The notes below the pieces were generated by a model, which was not told the origin of the DNA, did not search any database, and saw only the letters and a list, made by a program, of their open reading frames with translations. A stretch of 17,680 nucleotides of DNA from Brevundimonas sp. (GTDB taxonomy: Bacteria; Pseudomonadota; Alphaproteobacteria; Caulobacterales; Caulobacteraceae). Position 1 is the stretch's first letter, and every line of letters begins with the position of its first letter. Position numbers and translations under genes: made by a program. Shown here one piece after another: positions 6,369 through 13,974 of the stretch. The stretch lies in NCBI GenBank assembly GCA_031119155.1, contig JAVHYH010000038.1, forward strand, positions 1-17,680, given 5' to 3'.

Positions 6369-7541
6369 CTACGGCTGCGGCGCGGCGTCCACGGCGCGGA
6401 CCACCTGATCGAGGAAGGCGCGGCGGGCGGCGCTGTGGGGGCGGCCGACGGCGTTGGGCCAGGCGGACAGCACGACGATGACCAGCTTGCGTTCGGGATC
6501 GACGCGGATGGTCTGGCCGAAGATGCCGTAGGCGGAATAGACGCCGTCGTCCTGGGTCCACCACTGGAAGCCGTAGCCTTCGCCGGGGGAGCCGATGTCG
6601 GCCTGTTTGGTCACGGCCTGGGCGAACCAGTCGTCGGGGACGATGCGTTCGCCGCCGACCACGCCGTCCTCCAGCGCCATCAGGCCGATGCGACCCCAGT
6701 CGCGCAGGACGGCGGAGACGCAGCAGCCGCCGATCTCGCGCCCGCCCTGATCCAGCGCCCAGACGGCGTCGGCCTGCATGCCCGCGCGCGACCAGATGTG
6801 TTCGCTGAGCAGCTGTGCCAGAGGCTTGTTCTCGGCGGCGGCGACGAGGGCGCCGACCAGATTGGTCTCGCCGGTGGAGTAGTTCCACTGCGTGCCCGGC
6901 TCGGCTGCGCGGGGCAGGCGGGCCATGTAGGTCACGACCGGATCCTGACCGGCGACGGACGGCTCCTGCAGGAAGCGGGCGACGTCGGCGTTCGGGTCGG
7001 TATAGTCCTCGTTCCAGCGGACGCCCGAGGTCATGGTCAGCAGCTGGCGCACGGTGACGCCGTCATAGCCGCCGCCGGCGAGGGCGGGCAGGTAGCGGGT
7101 GACGGGATCCTCCAGCGAGCCGATGGCGCCGCTCTTCAGGGCCGCCCCGACGAGGGTCGAGGTCAGGCTCTTGGTCATGGAGAAGGAGACCCAGCGGGTG
7201 TCGGCGTCGATGCCGAGGCCGTAGCGCTCCAGCCGCACCTTGCCGTCCTGGATCACCAGCACTCCGGCGACCCGCTGGTCCTGCATATAGGCGGTCGGGT
7301 CGACGTCGATCGGGGCGCCTTCGGGCAGGGCGCGGACCGGCGTGTCGCCGCGGCTGACCGGGGCGTGGGGCAGGACCGTGTCCATCGTGCGGAACACCCG
7401 CTCGCGGTCGGCGGGCGCCCAGAACAGGACGCCGGCGGGATCGGTCTCGGGCGTCGGCTGCCGGGTCTGAGCAGCCACGGGGGCGGTCAGGACGCCGGTG
7501 AGGACGACGGCGGCGAACAGGGGCGCGAGAGCGTGTTTCAT
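6369..7541 (-). CDS. Exported serine hydrolase, class C beta-lactamase fold
   Basis: The 390-residue protein begins with a signal peptide (charged MKH, hydrophobic residues 5-20, likely cleavage after VAA near residue 24), so it acts in the periplasm or outside. The catalytic S-x-x-K is S121-M-T-K124 and the second motif is Y221-S-T in WNYSTGETN; GYGFQWW near residue 325 corresponds to the third-motif region. Members of this family (Pfam Beta-lactamase, PF00144) include esterases, peptidases and 6-aminohexanoate-dimer hydrolases as well as true beta-lactamases; substrate cannot be assigned. It is last in a leftward series after phaC and a membrane protein, 35 bases from the latter, and may be cotranscribed. 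Resistance should not be inferred. Confidence 0.88.
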   Translation of the reverse strand: MKHALAPLFAAVVLTGVLTAPVAAQTRQPTPETDPAGVLFWAPADRERVFRTMDTVLPHAPVSRGDTPVRALPEGAPIDVDPTAYMQDQRVAGVLVIQDGKVRLERYGLGIDADTRWVSFSMTKSLTSTLVGAALKSGAIGSLEDPVTRYLPALAGGGYDGVTVRQLLTMTSGVRWNEDYTDPNADVARFLQEPSVAGQDPVVTYMARLPRAAEPGTQWNYSTGETNLVGALVAAAENKPLAQLLSEHIWSRAGMQADAVWALDQGGREIGGCCVSAVLRDWGRIGLMALEDGVVGGERIVPDDWFAQAVTKQADIGSPGEGYGFQWWTQDDGVYSAYGIFGQTIRVDPERKLVIVVLSAWPNAVGRPHSAARRAFLDQVVRAVDAAPQP

Positions 7542-7576
7542 CCGGCCAGCCTAGCAGTTCGCTGCGGCGTGGCGAG

Positions 7577-7957
7577 TCAGCGGGCGCGGGCGGCCTTGAT
7601 CGCGGACTCCACCGTGGCGGCGAACCAGACCGAGGCGATGATGACCAGCAGGCCGTAGTCGTGGCCGGGCCAGAAGACGGGGACGGCGGCGCCCAGCAGC
7701 ACCATCATCGGGAACAGGCTGCTCCAGACCGCCGTGCCGGGGCTGTCCGCATGGATCATCGGCGGGCGCGGGGCGATTTTCATGGCCTTGAGCATGACCG
7801 GGTTCAGCAGGACGAAGCCGCCGGTGCAGATGATGACCATCAGCAGGTTGCGCAGCCAGACGCCCTGAACGCCGAACAGGCTGGTCGTCATCAGCACGAG
7901 GGCGAGGGAGAAGCCGGTGGAGATCGCCAGCAGCAGATTGGGTTCGATACGCTTCAA
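7577..7957 (-). CDS. Unknown four-helix membrane protein coupled to phaC
   Basis: The product has 126 residues and four hydrophobic segments at roughly 8-29, 33-53, 78-98 and 101-117, with a polar loop (KIAPRPPMIHADSPGT) in the middle, so it is an inner-membrane protein. The start is a TTG that overlaps the phaC stop as TTGA; upstream GTGAAG is at best a weak ribosome site, so coupling to phaC translation is likely. I do not recognise the family. The operon position suggests a link to polyhydroxyalkanoate metabolism, but it could simply be a passenger gene. Confidence 0.7.
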   Translation of the reverse strand: MKRIEPNLLLAISTGFSLALVLMTTSLFGVQGVWLRNLLMVIICTGGFVLLNPVMLKAMKIAPRPPMIHADSPGTAVWSSLFPMMVLLGAAVPVFWPGHDYGLLVIIASVWFAATVESAIKAARAR

Positions 7958-9945
7958 GACTTCACTTTCACATAGCTTCCGGGCGCCGGCTCGACCGGCT
8001 TGAGCGGGCCCTTCGCCGGATCGCGGGCGGGGACCTGCGGGCCGGACCGCTCATGCAGCCAGGCCGCCCAGTGGTTCCACCAGCTGCCGGGATGTTCCTG
8101 CGCCTGCGCCTGCCATTCGTCGAGGGTGGCGGGCAGGGCGGGGTTGATCCAGTGCTGGTATTTGTTCGCCGCCGGAGGATTGACCACGCCGGCGATGTGG
8201 CCCGAACCGGCCAGCGTCAGGGTGACGTCGGCGTTCGAGAAGGCGCGGGCCGAGCGGTAGACCGAGTTCATCGGCGCGATGTGGTCCTCGCGGCTGGCCT
8301 GGAAATAGAGGGGGATGGTCACCTTCGACAGGTCGATGGTCTCGCCGCCGAGGACGAAGTCGCCGCCGGTCAGGGCGTTGCGGCCGTACATGGAGCGCAG
8401 ATAGTCCATGTGCAGGGCCTTGGGCATTCGGGTCTGGTCAGAGTTCCAGGCCAGCAGGTCGAAGGCGGGCGGGGCCTTGCCCATCAGATAGTTGCTGACG
8501 AAGAAGGACCAGATCAGGTCGTTGGCGCGCAGCGAGTTGAAGGTCTCGGCCATGGCCGCGCCGGGCAGGACGCCGCCGGCGGCGGCCATCTGCTGCTCGA
8601 TCTCGGCCAGCCAGTGTTCGTCGGTGAACAGCAGCAGGTCGCCGGCCTCGGCGAAGTCGTGCTGGGCGGCGAAGAAGGTGTTGGCCGAGACGCGCTTGTC
8701 GCCCTTGGCCGCCATATGGGCCAGCGCCGCGCCCATCAGGGTGCCGCCGATGCAGTAGCCGACGGTGTTGACGGTCTTCGAGCCGGTCTGCTCCAGCACC
8801 TTTTCGACGGCGCGATAGACGCCCTTTTCCAGATAGTCGTCAAAGCCGTAGCCGGCCTTGTCGATGTCCGGGTTCACCCACGAGCAGACGAAGACGGTGA
8901 AGCCCTGGGCCGAGAGCCAGCGGATCATCGAGTTCTGCGGCTGCAGGTCCAGGATGTAGAATTTGTTGATCCACGGCGGGAAGATCAGCAGCGGGACGGC
9001 GTGCTGGGTCGGGGTGGCGGGGTCGTACTGGAGCAGTTCGAACAGGTCGTCGCGCCAGACCACCTGACCGGGGGCGGTGGCGACGTTGACGCCGACCTCG
9101 AAGCCGCCGTCGTCAGCCTGGCTGATCTTCAGCTTGCCGTGGCCGCGCTCCAGATCGGCGGCGAAATTCTGCATCCCCTTCACCAGAGATTCGCCGTTGG
9201 TCTCGGCCAGGGCCTTGAGGGCGACCGGGTTGGAGGCGAGGAAGTTGGAGGGCGAGAAGGCGTCGGTCAGCAGTTTGGTGAAGAATTCGGCGCGGCGCTT
9301 GGTGCGCGGGTCGACGTCCTCGACCGAGGCCACCAGCCCGTTCATCCAGTCGGCGGTGACCAGATAGGACTGGCGCATCATGTCGAACATGGGGTTCTCG
9401 GACCAGGCGGGGTCCTTGAAGCGCTTGTCCTTCACGGCGGCGGAGGGGACGTCCTCGCCGGCGGCGCGGCGGGCCGTGGTCGCCCACAGGTCCATGTAGC
9501 GGTTGAACAGGTCGGCCTGGGCGCTGAACAGCCGGTCCGGGCGGGAGGCGAGGCTGGACATGACCGAAGTCATGGCCGGGCCGACGTTGAACGGGTCGGG
9601 CGACAGGGCGGCCGGGCGGTCGGCTTGACTAAGCGCGGCCTCGGCGATGGCGCTCTGGGCCGTCATGGCGGCCTTCGCCAGATTGAGGGAGAGGGTCTCC
9701 AGCATCTCGCGCTGGTCGGCGCCGAAGGCGGAGGAGGCGGTTTCGGCTTCGGGCTGCGGCTCCGGTTGCGAGGCGGGCTCGGGCGCGGGCTGGGTGGTCG
9801 GTTCGCTCTTTGGCTCGGGGGCGGCTTTCGCCTTCGCGGCTCGGGGGCGGGGCGGCTTGGCCGAGGTCGGGCGACCGGCGCGGCGGGGCTTCGCCGGCTC
9901 CCCGGAGGGAGCCTCGGGCGGCGGGACGGTCGGACGTCGGGCCAT
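7954..9945 (-). CDS. phaC: Class I poly(3-hydroxyalkanoate) synthase
   Basis: PhaC polymerises hydroxyacyl-CoA into PHA at the granule surface. ATG 9945 is chosen because AGGAA lies 7 bases upstream; ATG 9969 or TTG 9981 would lengthen it. The product then has 663 residues, above the usual ~560-600 for class I. The excess is a disordered Pro/Ala/Glu/Lys-rich N-terminus (residues 1-70). The PhaC N-domain (about 115-300) precedes an alpha/beta-hydrolase core with the lipase-like box G396-Y-C-I-G-G and catalytic C398, D554 in SREDHIAP and H583 in GSGHIAGVVNPP; the triad is complete. The conserved tryptophan region SWWNHWAAWL is present near residue 621. It overlaps a membrane-protein gene downstream. 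No phaA, phaB or phasin gene is in the window. Confidence 0.96.
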   Translation of the reverse strand: MARRPTVPPPEAPSGEPAKPRRAGRPTSAKPPRPRAAKAKAAPEPKSEPTTQPAPEPASQPEPQPEAETASSAFGADQREMLETLSLNLAKAAMTAQSAIAEAALSQADRPAALSPDPFNVGPAMTSVMSSLASRPDRLFSAQADLFNRYMDLWATTARRAAGEDVPSAAVKDKRFKDPAWSENPMFDMMRQSYLVTADWMNGLVASVEDVDPRTKRRAEFFTKLLTDAFSPSNFLASNPVALKALAETNGESLVKGMQNFAADLERGHGKLKISQADDGGFEVGVNVATAPGQVVWRDDLFELLQYDPATPTQHAVPLLIFPPWINKFYILDLQPQNSMIRWLSAQGFTVFVCSWVNPDIDKAGYGFDDYLEKGVYRAVEKVLEQTGSKTVNTVGYCIGGTLMGAALAHMAAKGDKRVSANTFFAAQHDFAEAGDLLLFTDEHWLAEIEQQMAAAGGVLPGAAMAETFNSLRANDLIWSFFVSNYLMGKAPPAFDLLAWNSDQTRMPKALHMDYLRSMYGRNALTGGDFVLGGETIDLSKVTIPLYFQASREDHIAPMNSVYRSARAFSNADVTLTLAGSGHIAGVVNPPAANKYQHWINPALPATLDEWQAQAQEHPGSWWNHWAAWLHERSGPQVPARDPAKGPLKPVEPAPGSYVKVKS

Positions 9946-10006
9946 GCTGCGGTTCCTGCTGCGCGTCATTATTGGACGCAAGGACTCGCGCCGCCCTTCC
10001 GCCTGT

Positions 10007-10016
10007 CATGATCATG
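10007..10016. promoter_or_regulatory. CATGATCATG palindrome between phaC and the divergent lipoprotein gene
   Basis: A perfect 10-bp palindrome lies in the 75-base divergent gap, only 4 bases before the lipoprotein start codon and about 60 bases before that of phaC. Its position would suit a shared operator or an overlap with the start region of a leaderless message. Short palindromes arise easily by chance, so this is tentative. Confidence 0.2.
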
Positions 10017-10020
10017 GCAT

Positions 10021-10476
10021 ATGACCACCCCTGAAATGAACGCGCTGAACCGGAAAAATGCTGCGCTGTGCGTCGTCCTGACGGGCGCCGGCCTGTTGTC
10101 GGCCTGTGGGACCTCCTTCGCGCCCCGGACGGACATGACCTCGCCGGTCGCGCCGCAGGTGCAGGCGCTGGTCGAGGCGAACCGGGAATACCCGCGCTGG
10201 GAGGACTTCCCGCGCGGCACGCCGGCGCCGGAACCGACCCAGATCGCCGTGGAGGTGAACACCCTGCGCGTCAGCGCCGGCGCCCTGAACGGCGAGGCGG
10301 CGCGAATCGACTGGCAGACCAGCGGAGACGCCACGACCTTCGCCCGCGAGGTGCGGGAGCGCGTCGCCGCCACCCCAGTGTCGCCGGTGACCGCCCAGAC
10401 CCAGGCCGAGATCGAGGCGCGGATCCGCGCCGCCCGCGAACGGGGCCGCGCCCCGCCGCCGATCAACCGCCAGTAA
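10021..10476 (+). CDS. Putative small lipoprotein of unknown function
   Basis: The 151-residue product has a basic N-terminus, a hydrophobic stretch (about 14-27) and a lipobox LLSAC with the cysteine at about residue 29, predicting lipidation and envelope anchoring. The mature part is short, Pro/Ala/Arg-rich, with a helical Q-A-E-I-E-A-R-I-R-A-A-R-E-R segment near the end. No known domain is apparent. Two starts are possible, ATG 10021 and ATG 10036; neither has a Shine-Dalgarno sequence, so the message may be leaderless or the start weak. It is divergent from phaC and lies 59 bases upstream of glpX in the same direction. Confidence 0.7.
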   Translation: MTTPEMNALNRKNAALCVVLTGAGLLSACGTSFAPRTDMTSPVAPQVQALVEANREYPRWEDFPRGTPAPEPTQIAVEVNTLRVSAGALNGEAARIDWQTSGDATTFAREVRERVAATPVSPVTAQTQAEIEARIRAARERGRAPPPINRQ

Positions 10477-10535
10477 CCCCTTCCAGAATCGCCCGGGCGA
10501 CAGAATCCGGGGATCATCGCTCACGGAGACCGCCC

Positions 10536-11495
10536 ATGGCCGACACGGCCCCCTACGCCTCGACCCTCGCCGCAGACGCCGCCCGCGTCACCGAACTGGC
10601 CGCCATCGCCAGCTATGCCCAGATCGGCCGCGGCGACGAGAAGAAGGCCGACCAGCTGGCCGTGGACGCCATGCGCACGGCGCTGAACGCCCTGGATATC
10701 GACGGCAAGATCGTCATCGGCGAGGGCGAGCGGGACGAGGCCCCCATGCTGTACATCGGCGAGAAGGTCGGCACCGGCAAAGGCCCGGCCATCGACATCG
10801 CGCTGGACCCGCTGGAAGGCACCACCCTGACGGCCAAGGCCATGGCCAACGCCCTGTGCGTGCTGTCGATGTCGCCGGGCGGCGGCATGCTGCACGCGCC
10901 GGACACCTATATGGACAAGATCGCGGTCGGCCCGGGCTATCCGGCCGGCACCGTCGATCTGGACTTCAGCCCGCAGGACAATGTCCGGAACCTGGCCAAG
11001 GCCAAGGGCGTGGAGCCGTCGGAAATCACCGTCTGCGTCATGGACCGTCCGCGCCACGCCGAGCTGATCGCCGCCCTGCGCGAGGTCGGCGCCAAGGTGG
11101 TGCTGATCACCGACGGCGACGTGGCGGGCGTGATCCACACCGCCGAGCCGGAGACCGGCATCGACCTGTACCTCGGTCAGGGCGGCGCGCCGGAAGGCGT
11201 GCTGGCGGCCTCGGCGCTGAAATGCGTGGGCGGCTTCTTCCAGGGCCGACTGGTGTTCCGCAATGACGACGAGCGTGAGCGCGCCCGCCGCACCGGCGTG
11301 ACCGACTTCGACCGCAAATACGACCTGCACGAGCTGGTCTCGAAGGACGCCATCTTCGCCGCCACCGGCGTGACCAAGGGCGCCATGCTGGACGGCGTGC
11401 ACTTCCGCGACGGCTTCGTCACCACCCACACGCTGGTGATGGATTCCTCGACCCGCACCGTGCAGCGCATCCGCACGACGCGCCCGGTCGCCTGA
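10536..11495 (+). CDS. glpX: Class II fructose-1,6-bisphosphatase
   Basis: GlpX hydrolyses fructose-1,6-bisphosphate to fructose-6-phosphate, the committed step of gluconeogenesis, using a divalent metal. The 319-residue product matches family length. Visible metal/substrate motifs are GRGDEKKAD (D34), IGEGERDEAPML (E63) and DPLEGTT (D91, E94), equivalent to the lithium-sensitive phosphatase signature of this family. Start ATG 10536 is chosen because GGAG at 10525-10528 lies 7 bases upstream and the family N-terminus fits; the frame is open further upstream without a credible start. The stop codon shares its last base with the recJ ATG. No class I fbp gene is in the window. Confidence 0.95.
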   Translation: MADTAPYASTLAADAARVTELAAIASYAQIGRGDEKKADQLAVDAMRTALNALDIDGKIVIGEGERDEAPMLYIGEKVGTGKGPAIDIALDPLEGTTLTAKAMANALCVLSMSPGGGMLHAPDTYMDKIAVGPGYPAGTVDLDFSPQDNVRNLAKAKGVEPSEITVCVMDRPRHAELIAALREVGAKVVLITDGDVAGVIHTAEPETGIDLYLGQGGAPEGVLAASALKCVGGFFQGRLVFRNDDERERARRTGVTDFDRKYDLHELVSKDAIFAATGVTKGAMLDGVHFRDGFVTTHTLVMDSSTRTVQRIRTTRPVA

Positions 11496-13300
11496 TGGCG
11501 GACGGCGGGAGCCCCGACACGGCCTTTCTGGGCGTCTCCCGCTCGCTCTCCAGCCGGGTCTGGCGGCAGAGGCCCGCCGAGCCCGGCGTCATCCGCGCCC
11601 ATATGCAGACCCTCGGTCTGGACGAGCCGCTGGCGCGCGCGCTGGCGGCCCGGGGCGTGCGCGCCGATCAGGGGCAGGACTTTCTGGCCCCGACGCTGAA
11701 GGCCCTGTTCCCCGACCCGTCCAGCTTCACCGACATGGACGCGGCGGCGACGGCGATCATCGACGCGCTGCAGGCCGGGTCGTCGATCCATGTGTTCGCG
11801 GACTATGACGTGGACGGCGCCTCCAGCGCGGCCCTGCTGGTGCGCTGGTTCCGGACCATGGGGGCGGAGCTGCCCATCTATGTCCCCGACCGGATCACCG
11901 AAGGCTATGGGCCGAGCGCGAAGGCGTTCGACACCCTGAAGGCCTCGGGCGCCGATCTGGTCGTCACCGTGGACTGCGGCGCGGCGGCCAATGAGGCGGT
12001 GGCGCATGCGGCGTCCATCGGGCTGAAGGTCGTGGTCATCGACCACCACATGATGCGCGAGGAGCCGCCGCAGTGTCTGGCGGTCGTCAATCCGAACCGG
12101 CCCGGCTGCAACTCCGGGCAGGGCAATCTGGCCGCCGCCGGGGTGGTCTTCGTCCTGCTGGCCGCGCTGAACCGCGAGGCGCGGGGCAGGGGGCTGTTTG
12201 AAGGTCGAGAGCAGCCGGACATCCGCCAATGGCTGGATCTGGCGGCGATGGGCGCGATCTGCGACGTCACCGGCCTGACCGGCTTCAACCGGGCGCTGAC
12301 CAGCCTCGGGCTGGGCGTCATGTCGAGCTGGAGCAATCCGGGGCTGAAGGCCCTGCTGGCCGCCGCCGGGGCCGAGGAAGGCCCGGCCAAGGTCAATCAC
12401 GCGGGCTTCATCCTGGGGCCGCGCATCAATGCGGGCGGGCGGATCGGCAAGTCCGATCTGGGCGCGCGCCTGCTGTCCACCGACGACCCCGCCGAGGCCG
12501 CGACGCTGGCCCGTGAGCTGGATGCGCTGAACATCGCCCGACGCGAGGTGGAGAAACAGGTCACCGATCAGGCCATCCGCCGGGTCGAGGCCACGGGCGC
12601 CCATGACGACGGCTCGGCCGTGGTCGTGGTCGAGGGCGACGACTGGCATCCGGGCGTGGTCGGGATCGTGGCCGGGCGGCTGCGCGAACGCTGGCGCAAG
12701 CCGGTGATCGTCATCGGCGTGGATGCGGTGAACGGGCTGGGCAAGGGCTCGGGCCGGTCGCAGCCGGGCATGAACCTGGGCAAGGCGGTGCAGGCGGCCT
12801 GGGAGCAGGGCGTGCTGATCGCCGGCGGCGGCCACGCGATGGCGGCGGGTCTGACGGTCAAGGCGGACCGGATCGGCGAGCTGCGCGACTTCCTGAACGA
12901 CCGGCTGTCGGGCGAACAGGCGGCGGCCGAGGCGCTGGACGCGGTCGAACTGGACGCCCTGATCGAGCCGCGCGCCGCCACCCGCGCCCTGTTCGAACAG
13001 TTTGAGGCCCTGGCCCCCTTCGGCCCGGCCAATCCCGAGCCCCTGTTCGCCATGGAGCATGTGCAGGTGCGCGAGCCGGTGGCCATGAACGGCGGCCATG
13101 TGCGTTGTCGTCTGGTGGGGGCGGACGGGGCGTCGGTGAAGGCCATCGCCTGGCGCTGCGCCGACCTGCCGACCGGCAAGGCCCTGCTGGCGGGCGGCGG
13201 CGGGCTGAGCCTCGCCGGTCGCCTGAAGGCGGACGACTGGAACGGGCGGCGCGGCGTGCAGTTCGAGATCGAGGACGTCGCCGATCCGCGGATGGCCTGA
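11495..13300 (+). CDS. recJ: Single-stranded-DNA-specific exonuclease RecJ
   Basis: RecJ degrades single-stranded DNA 5' to 3' in recombinational repair, mismatch repair and base excision repair. The 601 residues are normal for the family. DHH-superfamily motifs are in order: DYDVDGASSA at 103-112, VTVDCGAAA at about 158-166, DHH at 183-185 followed by VVNPNRPG, and the DHHA1 signature GGGHAMAAG at 444-452. The C-terminal OB-like domain (about 465-600) ends with QFEIEDVADPRMA. The ATG overlaps the glpX stop by one base (TGATG), with no separate ribosome site, so translation is coupled to glpX. Confidence 0.96.
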   Translation: MADGGSPDTAFLGVSRSLSSRVWRQRPAEPGVIRAHMQTLGLDEPLARALAARGVRADQGQDFLAPTLKALFPDPSSFTDMDAAATAIIDALQAGSSIHVFADYDVDGASSAALLVRWFRTMGAELPIYVPDRITEGYGPSAKAFDTLKASGADLVVTVDCGAAANEAVAHAASIGLKVVVIDHHMMREEPPQCLAVVNPNRPGCNSGQGNLAAAGVVFVLLAALNREARGRGLFEGREQPDIRQWLDLAAMGAICDVTGLTGFNRALTSLGLGVMSSWSNPGLKALLAAAGAEEGPAKVNHAGFILGPRINAGGRIGKSDLGARLLSTDDPAEAATLARELDALNIARREVEKQVTDQAIRRVEATGAHDDGSAVVVVEGDDWHPGVVGIVAGRLRERWRKPVIVIGVDAVNGLGKGSGRSQPGMNLGKAVQAAWEQGVLIAGGGHAMAAGLTVKADRIGELRDFLNDRLSGEQAAAEALDAVELDALIEPRAATRALFEQFEALAPFGPANPEPLFAMEHVQVREPVAMNGGHVRCRLVGADGASVKAIAWRCADLPTGKALLAGGGGLSLAGRLKADDWNGRRGVQFEIEDVADPRMA

Positions 13301-13363
13301 CCGAGGCGGGGCCTGGCGAAAGCGGGGCCGTAACGGCGATCTGAACTTTTATCGAAAAAGGCG

Positions 13364-13392
13364 TTGCAGCCTTCGGAGGCGTTGGCTATATC
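13364..13392 (+). promoter_or_regulatory. Promoter of the first tRNA-Glu
   Basis: TTGCAGC at 13364-13370 and GCTATATC at 13385-13392 are separated by 14 bases. This fits the published Caulobacter housekeeping promoter pattern (TTGACgS, 10-14 bases, GCTANAWC), with a perfect -10 half. The tRNA begins 19 bases after the -10. Confidence 0.7.
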
Positions 13393-13492
13393 GCCGCTTC
13401 CCCGCGCCGCGGTCCCTTCGTCTATCGGTTAGGACGTCAGGTTTTCAACCTGAAAAGAGGGGTTCGATTCCCCTAGGGACTGCCACGCGGGG
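13384..13492 (+). repeat. First copy of a 109-bp direct duplication holding tRNA-Glu
   Basis: Bases 13384-13492 recur at 13675-13783 with a single difference (C to T, seven bases before the tRNA start is the approximate place). The copied unit holds the -10 element, the whole tRNA-Glu gene and 7 bases beyond the CCA. The -35 elements and the sequences outside differ. Confidence 0.9.
13411..13485 (+). tRNA. tRNA-Glu (anticodon UUC), copy 1
   Basis: The 75-base gene folds as a cloverleaf. GGTCCCT pairs with AGGGACT (the end pair is G-U), the D arm is GTC/GAC, and the anticodon stem TCAGG/CCTGA holds the loop TTTTCAA with anticodon TTC. The T arm is AGGGG-TTCGATT-CCCCT. Discriminator G and CCA are encoded. 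It reads GAA and GAG glutamate codons and also supplies glutamyl-tRNA for tetrapyrrole synthesis in alphaproteobacteria that use that route; most use ALA synthase instead. Confidence 0.97.
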
Positions 13493-13494
13493 TT

Positions 13495-13510
13495 AGTCTT
13501 TTCAAAGACT
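13495..13510 (+). terminator. Hairpin after tRNA-Glu copy 1
   Basis: AGTCTTT at 13495-13501 pairs perfectly with AAAGACT at 13504-13510 around a 2-base TC gap, which would open to a larger loop in practice. It starts 9 bases after the CCA. No strong T-run follows, so termination here is plausible but not sure. The rest of the space up to the second tRNA copy (to 13701) shows no gene I can support. Confidence 0.4.
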
Positions 13511-13654
13511 TCCAGCCTCTTTGGTGAGGCGCTTCTCCAGACATTTCGAACCCTTGCTCCCGCAGCGTCGCGATGATGTTCGCGCGCCTGTTCGTCGTGC
13601 GGCCACGACCGGTCGGGTCGCGGCGTCGGATCGGGATTTGCGATGCGTGGGGGC

Positions 13655-13683
13655 TTGGCCTGCGGGATCGGCTCGGCTATATC
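13655..13683 (+). promoter_or_regulatory. Promoter of the second tRNA-Glu
   Basis: GCTATATC at 13676-13683 is identical to the -10 of copy 1. The -35 falls outside the duplicated unit and reads TTGGCCT at 13655-13661, again 14 bases away. Copy 2 thus seems to have its own promoter with a different, somewhat poorer -35. Confidence 0.55.
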
Positions 13684-13783
13684 GCCGCTTCCCCGCGCTG
13701 CGGTCCCTTCGTCTATCGGTTAGGACGTCAGGTTTTCAACCTGAAAAGAGGGGTTCGATTCCCCTAGGGACTGCCACGCGGGG
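13675..13783 (+). repeat. Second copy of the 109-bp tRNA-Glu duplication
   Basis: This is the direct repeat of 13384-13492, offset by exactly 291 bases. The single mismatch lies upstream of the mature tRNA. Homology stops abruptly at both ends. Confidence 0.9.
13702..13776 (+). tRNA. tRNA-Glu (anticodon UUC), copy 2
   Basis: The mature sequence is identical to copy 1 over all 75 bases, including the encoded CCA. All cloverleaf stems are intact, so both copies should be functional. The identity suggests a recent duplication or continuing gene conversion. Confidence 0.97.
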
Positions 13784-13860
13784 CGTCTCCCTCACATCGC
13801 CAGACTGACGCCGCCGCAGGGCTGTTCCATGCCGTGCGCGGAGGGTTTGCCTGCGTCCGG

Positions 13861-13872
13861 TTGAGCGCTCAA
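13861..13872. promoter_or_regulatory. TTGAGCGCTCAA palindrome upstream of the cold-shock gene
   Basis: A perfect 12-bp palindrome lies about 100 bases before the cold-shock protein start, in a gene-free stretch. The same stretch has an AT-rich hairpin (AAAAAC 13888-13893 with GTTTTT 13898-13903, loop GGGT) that could end transcription from the tRNA side. Either could regulate the cold-shock gene; the sequence gives no proof. Confidence 0.3.
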
Positions 13873-13974
13873 ACTCATACAACCTCTAAAAACGGGTGTT
13901 TTTCGCTTTTCAGGTGTTCGAAGAACCGTGTTAAATAAGCCGTGCCCGTACAGATCCCGGGCAGGGGGAAAGTT

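Noticed and set aside
6369..7541. Beta-lactamase resistance gene
   Set aside because: The S-M-T-K and Y-S-T motifs only show the broad class C/esterase fold. Length and other motifs do not single out an AmpC enzyme.
8053..10011. A 652-codon open frame on the plus strand opposite phaC
   Set aside because: It is an antisense shadow created by GC-rich codon bias. It is dominated by Gly/Val/Arg/Ala/His runs with no motif, while the opposite strand encodes an intact PhaC.
11177..13099. A 640-codon open frame on the minus strand opposite glpX end and recJ
   Set aside because: It lies wholly antisense to two well-conserved enzymes and has low-complexity His/Arg/Gly/Ala composition and no plausible ribosome site or domain.
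13486..13701. Possible gene remnant between the two tRNA-Glu copies (minus-strand reading NIIATLREQGFE and nearby)
   Set aside because: The stretch looks briefly protein-like but is short, runs into the tRNA, has no ribosome site and no recognisable family. I could not tell it from chance.
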